A stretch of 64,000 nt of DNA from Massospora cicadina (lineage: Eukaryota; Entomophthoromycota; Entomophthoromycetes; Entomophthorales; Entomophthoraceae), in the NCBI GenBank assembly GCA_022478985.1, contig JAKSZP010009266.1, positions 62,001 to 126,000 on the forward strand. The letters are read 5' to 3'. The first letter of the stretch is position 1. Each line of letters opens with the position of its first letter. Position numbers and translations under genes: made by a program. Below are positions 57,584 to 64,000 of this stretch, in pieces. The notes beneath the pieces are model-generated. The model had not been told where the DNA came from. It worked only from the letters and a program-made list of their open reading frames with translations, and did not search any database.

Positions 57584-58163
57584 TTTTGTTTTCAGCATCC
57601 CATGCCAACACTCTCCTCCGCCACATCTCCATGCTGTGAAGGAACCTCTAGTTGAGTGTATTCCTATCCTAAATTTCCACTCGATTTTAATGAAGATGCA
57701 AAATATGAAATTAAGGAACTCACTTTTGGTGTGAGACGTGCTTGCATCAATGTGGCAAAAACTTCTCTTATTGACCCCAATTATCCCCAAACCCGCCAGC
57801 GCATCAAATCTTTCACTTGTGTGCCAGTCTCATCACTTTTGATGAGCATCAACTTGCTCAATACACTGAGGTAATGGACACAGCTTGCCTCATAAATGAA
57901 GAAAACCCACAACTATACCTCATTATGCCTCATGTCACTGATGCTCCCACCCTGATGCTGTCCACCATGGTCTGCTAGCTAAAACGGGCGGTGGACAAAA
58001 GCTTCCCAAAATCCTCCTCACCTTCTGATATGGCTTCTTAGGCTGATAACTTAGGGGATATATTAGGAATTTTTATTTTTAATAATCCTTTTATTTGGCT
58101 CATTTGCAAATAAAGATGCATATCGGCTCCCCTTTTGGGTTGGGCACCATTAATTACAAAAAA
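57584..58163 (+). mobile_element. N4b: short N-II 3' module (580 bp)
   Basis: Only the N-II 3' module is present, with a 14-bp target duplication. It begins at the same position of the module as N7 (aligned to about 42793 of N3) and ends with TTTGCAAATAAAG and the GGGCACC-rich end. It lies only 34 bp after N4a, in the same orientation. A broken reading region with SLVCQSHHF and KTSLI is visible. Confidence 0.88.
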
Positions 58164-58177
58164 AGATACCATTGCAA

Positions 58178-60250
58178 ATTTTTAGTGATTGTTGCCAACA
58201 GTGTTGAAAAGTAAGTTAGCTTGGAATGGGCAAACAATCATGGAAAATTGATTGGTTATATTGGCCGATGTAATATCTGATTCAAACTTGCGTTTAATCA
58301 CGCTCTTCTTGCTTATCAACTGAGGTTTTCCTGATTTTTGAACCAATGATTTAATTTTGTTAGCTAGGCGTGCTGACAAATTGTGATTGCCACGATTAAC
58401 ATACCACATGTCTTTAAACATTTTCGCCAATATATTCCATGATTTTCGTAATTAACACACCTTAGAATCATAACACCTTAGAATTATATAATTTTGTGTT
58501 TGCTTCCAGTTGAGAATAAAAATTATCCAGTTATCTTTCTAAGTGTGAATTTCTAGAGTGAGGCTGAAGTCAATTATATTGTCAGTATTTGCCAAAGTAG
58601 GGCTGAAGTTACTCAAGGTTAAAAATCAATTAGACTGGTTGTCATCATACACCTAGAAAGTCTATATATCAATTCAAGGACCATCATGTTAGGCAGTCTT
58701 GTGAATCAGTTAAATCCCTTCAGTTTTTACTAATCTTGTTTTCATTAAAGGAGATTACTCTGTCAAAGCTTTTTTATCTGAGAATCATGACCCCTCTACT
58801 GACAACAGGTGGTACGTCCCACAGTATGAGCCTTTCAAGATTGTTGCCAATGTGAGACATATGGTCTCCTCATTCTTGGAGCTGAAACTGGCATCCAAAG
58901 TTTGTTCTTTTTTGAGATTTGCACTGTAAAATCATAAGCTTTAGCTAAGGAGCCAAACACAAATACAGACTGGGATGAACCTTCATTCCTCGTTCATGCA
59001 ACCCATGAGCATCTCCTTAGAAAACCTAGTCCTCACCTTTATGACTTGAATCTTATCAGGCTCTTCACCATGACAGCCATCAAATTCTTTAAGGGACCAG
59101 AGTCCTCTGCTTTGAAAAGCTTGATTCTGGTCCCAAATTCATTAGCAGCAACTTCTGACCAGAATACTGAAGCCTTCAGGCTAATAGGCTCTGTGCCCAC
59201 TTTTTATTTGATAACGGAGGTAGTCTTTCCGAGCTGTTTTGTAAAGGAGTTGAACTTTTTTGTAACATTTTTGTGTAGGAAGCGTTTAATTTTTTTAGGT
59301 CAATCTATCAATTTGGTAGGTGAGTGTTCTCACCTTTTGCTGCAACAGTGTAGGCCCATTTAAGCCACTAGCTGCTATCCAGATTTCAGGCCAACATATA
59401 AAACGTTAGTTAATATTGTAGACAGCTTTATAAGTATCGCTAATCAGAATTTTTACCAGCCTTTGTCACTAGGACCTTCTTTTCAGCGCCCCGCCTTGTA
59501 GGAGAGTATTATTACAGATGATACACCTGACTCTTACCCCTTCCTATCCATATTTTCCAAAAAATAGTAGAATCCCCCACAGGAATATGACGGTTACAGT
59601 CTTTAGCTTCCATCTCACTCTTCTTTCAGGCCACTACTGTACCCTTATGTGATGCTTCTCTACTTCTGGTGTTCACTAATCACCCATGTTTCCACAGGCT
59701 TTCCTAAGTCACACCTTATAAAAACCCCAGCTTACCCTACTTAGCTCCCTAAAGACGTTTGTTTCATACTCAAAAACAGCTCCATAAAAATTGAGTAAAC
59801 AGTATTATAAATAAGAATTGATAAATGCTAGTGGGCAATACTATAGCAGGAGAGCATTCTTGTAATTAGATGAATTCCATCAGTAAAGTGATTTAAGTCC
59901 CATATAAATGATACTTTTTGTCGCAGTTATTCCATACTTTTGGAAGTGGGCCACATCAGGAGCGATCTTCAATTTATTTTCAAAAAAATCTCAAAATTTA
60001 GTTGACTGGAGCACCGCTATTGGCTATTTAGCAAAATCAAATATCAATCTATAAGTACTTAAAATAAGTGCATCCAAGAAGTATGAATTCACGTTAAATG
60101 AAGGAACAGCGTGGGTATCAATATATCTTTTCTAGTCTTTTTTCTCACCAAAGTCTAAAAAATCAGGTATTTAAAGTCTTTAGGGACAAGGCCATTTAAC
60201 TCCACTAAAGAGGGGCAAATCTCCAGACTCATCAGACTCTCAAATTTTTA
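58178..60250. other. Unassigned, decayed sequence
   Basis: There is no recognisable domain. Two stretches are longer than their surroundings: plus strand 59046-59363 (105 codons, hydrophobic C-terminus), with a related open piece upstream near 58960, and minus strand 58182-58430 (82 codons, Lys/Asn-rich). Neither matches a family I know; either could be chance or a lost gene or element. Confidence 0.35.
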
Positions 60251-60978
60251 TTGTTCTGCGAGTTGAGTAATGTAGGGTTTGAAATAATTTTATGTCCTTC
60301 TTTCTCATTCTCATTATGCTGGATTCAGTTTACAGCTTGTGATTATCAGGAGTGTAAACCATCTCAATTTCAAATGAATAGTGAATGTTTGACAATAGAG
60401 CATCCACATCTATTAAATTTTCTCTCTGGTCCTTGTTGTCCACAGGCATAGCAATATAATTTATGTTGTGTTGTTTCTTTGGATAATTAGTGACATAATG
60501 ACCTTTGGAGTCCCAAAACCAACAGGTCACCTCAGCAATTCCTTGTGAGGCTCAGCATTTATCATATTGTTGGTGGCTAAATTCTATTATGTTTTTAGTG
60601 TTACCTGACTGTTGATTAGAGAAAATTTTATGAGTCTCTGCATTTTGCGGGCCAAATTTATATCTCACATCGATTAAAGTACTTTATCATAGCTTTGGTG
60701 TTTAAATCCTTGACCAAGGCAGGCAAAAAAGATAAGTGTAAATTAGGTTAAACTTAATAGCATTTTTTATATCATTTTACATTGAAATAGACCATTGGCT
60801 TTTCTCCTAACAAAATTTGGGAATTCTTGTAAAACTGGTCAGCAAACTTAATAAAGATCTCATTTTACAGAATTAAATATTTATTAATTCTGCCATTTGA
60901 GCGGCCATCTTTCCAGGACTGCTAAATTCTCCTAACATGGAAGTTTGAAGTCTGCTAAGCTCCAATTGTCTTGTAAAA
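60250..60978 (-). pseudogene. Gag-like remnant with degenerate knuckle
   Basis: 60530-60330 reads TCWFWDSKGHYVTNYPKK, a C-x2-C-x4-H-x4-C knuckle with both later Cys changed (Trp and Tyr), followed by an Asp/Asn-rich linker. Upstream on this strand (60900-60540) a broken frame includes FADQFYKNSQILLGEK and HKIFSNQQSG, resembling Gag C-terminal sequence of gypsy elements. It may continue beyond N7 (61575-61979). Confidence 0.45.
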
Positions 60979-60991
60979 GATAAGGCATGAT
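60979..60991. repeat. N7 target-site duplication, left
   Basis: GATAAGGCATGAT, identical to 61562-61574. Confidence 0.9.
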
Positions 60992-61561
60992 AGCTGCCCC
61001 TACCAACGCCCTACTTCGCAAGCAACTTCATGGGGTGATGGAGCCCCTTGTTGAGGGTATTCCTATCCCCCAATTTTCCCCGTGATTTTGAGGAAGATTC
61101 GAAATATGAATTGAGGAGCTTGCTTTCAGTGCGAGCTGTGCTTGCATCAATGCGGCAAAAACTTCTATTTTTAACCCCAATTATCCTAAAACCATCTGGC
61201 GCATAAAGTCTTTCACTTGCGTGATGGCTCTCATCACTTTCGCTGAGCATCAACTTGCTCAATACGTTGAGGGGATGCCGCTGGTCTCATAAATGAAGAA
61301 ACTTTAAAACTATGCCTCCTTATGCCTCATGTCGCTGATGCTCCTACCCCAATGCTGTCTGCCATGGTCCACCAGCTAAAGCGGGCACAGGACAAAAGTT
61401 TCCCCAAAGCTTCCTTACCTTCTGATATGGCTTCCTAGGGCTGTTAGCTGAGATGCCATATTAGAAATTTTTACTTCTAGTAGTCCCTTTGTTTGGCCCA
61501 TTTGCAAATAAAGATGCATGGCGGCTCCCCTTTTTAGTTCGGCATTAATGGTGCTAAAAAG
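60992..61561 (+). mobile_element. N7: short N-II 3' module (570 bp)
   Basis: This standalone 3' module has a 13-bp target duplication. It starts AGCTGCCCCTACCAACGCCC, matching the N3 module at about 42795. It has PLVEGIPIP and KTSIFNPNYP landmarks and a terminal GGCATT-AAT-GGTGCT hairpin with G-T pairs and an AAAAAGG tail. It is the best preserved copy of the module. Confidence 0.9.
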
Positions 61562-61574
61562 GATAAGGCATGAT

Positions 61575-61979
61575 CATATATAGCTTTGATCATCTAAATA
61601 CTTTATCATTATGGTCACTTTGAAAAGATTTTCATCTCCTAAATGCTCATTTTTTCTTCTTCAGAAAGAACTGTACATTCTTATGTCAATTGAACTTGGG
61701 AAGGTTGATGGGGTTGAAATGCTTAATAGAATGAATTGATATTCCAGGGCTGTGGTTCCAAAAGAAACTTGGGATTGTTGAAATGGGCCTGTATTGCTAA
61801 TTTCATTAGAGCGACTCAAATCTTGGGCATGGACTCCTGAGGAAGGAGGTAAGCTAGAAGATCAGCTGGCATAGGTCGTTGGTATTAGCTTTCTGGAAAA
61901 AATACATACCCCACCTCTGATGAATAACCCTCACATTATTCAGGCCTGTCCTGAGCTGAAAATCAAGGAATATATCAAC
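61575..61979. other. Unassigned, possibly Gag-related
   Basis: On the minus strand PPSSGVHAQDLSRSNEISN and neighbouring pieces could be a continuation of the Gag-like remnant beyond N7. No motif is diagnostic. Confidence 0.3.
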
Positions 61980-61994
61980 AGCATCATTATTTTA
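61980..61994. repeat. N6 target-site duplication, left
   Basis: AGCATCATTATTTTA; 63901-63915 reads AGCATCATTAATTTA, one mismatch. Confidence 0.82.
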
Positions 61995-62023
61995 TCTAAA
62001 TTTATCTTTTAAATCTAAATTGG

Positions 62024-62052
62024 GGTACATTGACCAGGAGATGGACATTATC
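62024..62052 (-). other. 3' hairpin motif of N6
   Basis: 29 nt, core TGTCCATCTCCTGGTC. The outer stem has two mismatches. Confidence 0.65.
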
Positions 62053-62402
62053 AAAACAGAAATACCAAAACCAAACCCAAATCAAGTCTTAAATGAGGAG
62101 CGAGACACAAAATGAGGACACAACCAACCATGTGTTACAGCGGTGAGTCACTTATCCCACCATAGTGGAAGGGGAAGGGGGGTAAGGGGCTCATCCATGG
62201 GTTCCTCATCATACAAAGCACGTGCCAAGTCAGAGATTAAGGGCGTAGGGGTTATCAGTGATATGTGTGGCGAGATTGCAGAGAATTGATTGGTTGTAGA
62301 AAATATCATCACTGTAAATTGCGCTCAGGTAAGCAGACAGTCATTTCTCCGCTTGAATGTGGATGGCAGGAAGTTGTGAGTGTAAAGCGGTGCCAGCGCG
62401 GG

Positions 62403-62729
62403 TTACTTTTGCTTTGATTTTTTAAGTGGAAACCACTTTCTGAATGTCATCCACGGCATGTTTATGAAGCTGGAGAATGGTTTTTTGCCTTGTGGGGGCA
62501 GATCGAGGCAAGAATAGGAGGGGGAGACCTTTATCAAGCATCTTCGCTGTGTGGGCAACAGCATTATGGAGGAAGCATGGTTTGGGTTGGGCAGCAATAG
62601 CCACAGAAAAATGGTGTTGGGTGCATAAAAGATTGTCATGCAGCCATGGGGCAAAAAAACTTGAGAGACCTCAATGGGGGTTTGTGTAGAGATAACTTCT
62701 CTCATGTTAACTTCAGAGTCCCCAATCAC
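62403..62729 (-). pseudogene. N6 downstream reading region
   Basis: 108 codons open: TQTPIEVSQVFLPHG and SFINMPWMTFRKWFPLKKSK. Weaker traces in the same relative place exist in N5 (49993-49686) and N4a (near 56880-57200). It may be the C-terminal continuation of ORF1 rather than a separate gene. Unrecognised. Confidence 0.35.
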
Positions 62730-62955
62730 ATTACCTGATTTGTAGGTTTCATCAAGCGAGAACCATGGTTCATGTCATACAAGGCCACATTTTCCTCAAT
62801 AGCTATGGCTGAGGCAGGCAATTGGGTTGGGGATCAGGAGCGAATTGTTGTCCAAGCCTCTTCATGATTTGTGGGAGCATTGGTGGCATTGAGCTTAGGA
62901 GAACCTGATTGGCTACTGCAGATGAAGCAGTGGCAGTAGGTTTTGGAGGAGGAGG

Positions 62956-63780
62956 TCATAGGATTGCAAACCATAACCGTATGGCTGCAGGGTGATTGGT
63001 ATATGGGCAGCTAGCATCCAAGGCTGTAGAGGTGGCAGAAGCAGCGAGGTAGGGACAACTACGCTTTGAGTGATACAACTTGAAGCAGGTTGGGAAGATG
63101 GTCCGCCCCCTTGATGCAGGCCCAGAATGGTTAGTCAGAGGCAGAATCAACAAATATGCAAAGGGGAATCTGCTCGGCAATATTAGTAAATTTAGGGCAG
63201 ATTGTGGCAAATGCTTGAGGCCCAGCGAGACATGTGGCTCCATTTGGGACTACAGATTGAAGGATGTGGTCAGTGAAATAGACAGCCAAACCTTCCATCA
63301 GTCCTGATGGAGCACTGCAGGGGGAAGGTGAGTGGGCAACCCAGCGAACTGAACCACAGAATGTGGAGTTAGTGGGGAGCTGGATGCACATAATGGAAAT
63401 TGGGGTGCCCTCAAAGAGAAGGGGCACAGTTGCTGCAGTGGTAGCATTGGCTTTTTTTGTGAAACCAAGGTCAAAGTACCCTTATAGGGGAGGAAATCAA
63501 TAAACCTGGCGGGTTGCATCACCACCTGTGCAAGTTTGCTTATGGCTTTGTCTGCATATGGGAACAATTTCCATATTTGACCTGAAGGCCAAGGTGCATA
63601 TTATATTGGGGGAGCATTAGAGGGCATTGGGGCACCGCCTGGGAGCGTGCAAGGTGGATGGCGAGGTCCTTGAGTGGATTGAACCAACCCAAGTATTTGT
63701 TAGGACTATAAAAACCAGTCTAAGTGCATTTTAACACAGGAAGGAAAACTAGGTGGGGTTCTGCCACTTCCCCACATGGG
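62956..63780 (-). pseudogene. N6 ORF1
   Basis: Pieces: 63567-63298 (FPYADKAISKLAQVVMQPARFIDFLPYKG), 63427-63131 (TQLPTNS, LMEGLAVYFTDHILQSVVPNG, GPQAFATICPKF) and 63243-62956, which ends in a knuckle remnant (FKLYHSKRSCP, first Cys pair degraded). Domain order is the same as N5 ORF1. Two frame changes. Confidence 0.65.
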
Positions 63781-64000
63781 AGCAGCAGACTGTGGGACCA
63801 TGGATATCAGTGGGCTGGCGTTGCAGATAATTGATTTACTAATCTGTTTGTATTTCTAAATTTACTTAAATGTGGTTTGAGCCGAAAGAGATCTATACTT
63901 AGCATCATTAATTTAGTTAGTTTTGATGCGTTGTTCCCATACTAATCATTCCTTCTGTTCTTGTACCAATTATTTTTAAATTGTTTCACAAAGCTATTTC

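Larger units (their letters stand above)
61995..63900 (-). mobile_element. N6: full-length ORF1-only non-LTR element, class N-I
   Basis: This 1,906-bp minus-strand element has a 15-bp duplication (one mismatch), ORF1 at 63780-62956, the hairpin at 62024-62052 and a 29-bp AT-rich tail. It has no RT. The 5' end aligns by eye with that of N5 (ATCTCTTTC / AACTCTCTTTCC). Confidence 0.87.

Overview
This 64 kb window is eukaryotic and almost entirely transposable-element sequence. I found no convincing cellular gene, rRNA, tRNA or CRISPR array. The Ty3/gypsy element with a C-terminal chromodomain, the non-LTR elements whose ORF1 has an RRM-like block plus a CCHC knuckle, and the RT-bearing LINE with a C-terminal CCHC all suggest a TE-rich, heterochromatic region of a fungus, most likely a basidiomycete. 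The organism is an inference; nothing in the window is a species marker.

Layout. 1-8.4 kb: an ORF1-only non-LTR element (N0, minus) is split by a near full-length LINE (L1, 801-6022, minus, 15-bp target duplication) and followed by a second ORF1-only element (N1, minus). 8.4-17.3 kb: a non-autonomous repeat (B1) holding 93-bp tandem repeats is split by a complete-length chromovirus, G1 (9908-16894), with LTRs about 97% identical and a 5-bp TSD. 18.2-20.1 kb: minus-strand LINE-type ORF1 debris. 20.1-33.8 kb: G2, an old decayed relative of G1. A second gypsy lineage, G3 (24312-30379, 5-bp TSD), sits in G2 next to its polypurine tract, and a B-type repeat (B2) containing an inverted copy splits the G2 3' LTR. 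33.8-38.4 kb: G4, another decayed gypsy.

38.9-54 kb: one decayed gypsy host (H1, plus) has been opened five ways: a hairpin-rich 1.7 kb insertion (I1), an ORF1-only element (N3), a 5'-truncated LINE (L2), and a minus-strand gypsy (G6, 45152-53566) which itself carries an ORF1-only element (N5), a 174-bp SINE-like insertion and a 49-bp LINE-tail insertion. 55.6-63.9 kb: further ORF1-only elements (N4a, N4b, N7, N6) among decayed sequence.

The main discovery candidate is the non-LTR system. The RT-encoding LINEs (L1, L2) and the ORF1-only N-I elements (N1, N4a, N5, N6) end in the same 29-nt foldable motif. N4a, N5 and N6 have 15-bp TSDs, and one 49-bp insertion consists of little more than that motif plus a tail, flanked by a 17-bp TSD, with an empty site in the sister LTR. 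This suggests a LINE reverse transcriptase that recognises a 3' hairpin and mobilises RT-less partners in trans. A second class (N-II: N0, N3, N4b, N7) shares the ORF1 module but has a different 3' module with its own small hairpin, and that module also occurs alone as about 570-580 bp units with TSDs.

Nearly all coding regions carry frameshifts, stops or lost catalytic residues, so they are listed as pseudogenes. Element boundaries supported by TSDs are reliable to the base or nearly so; those marked approximate are not.
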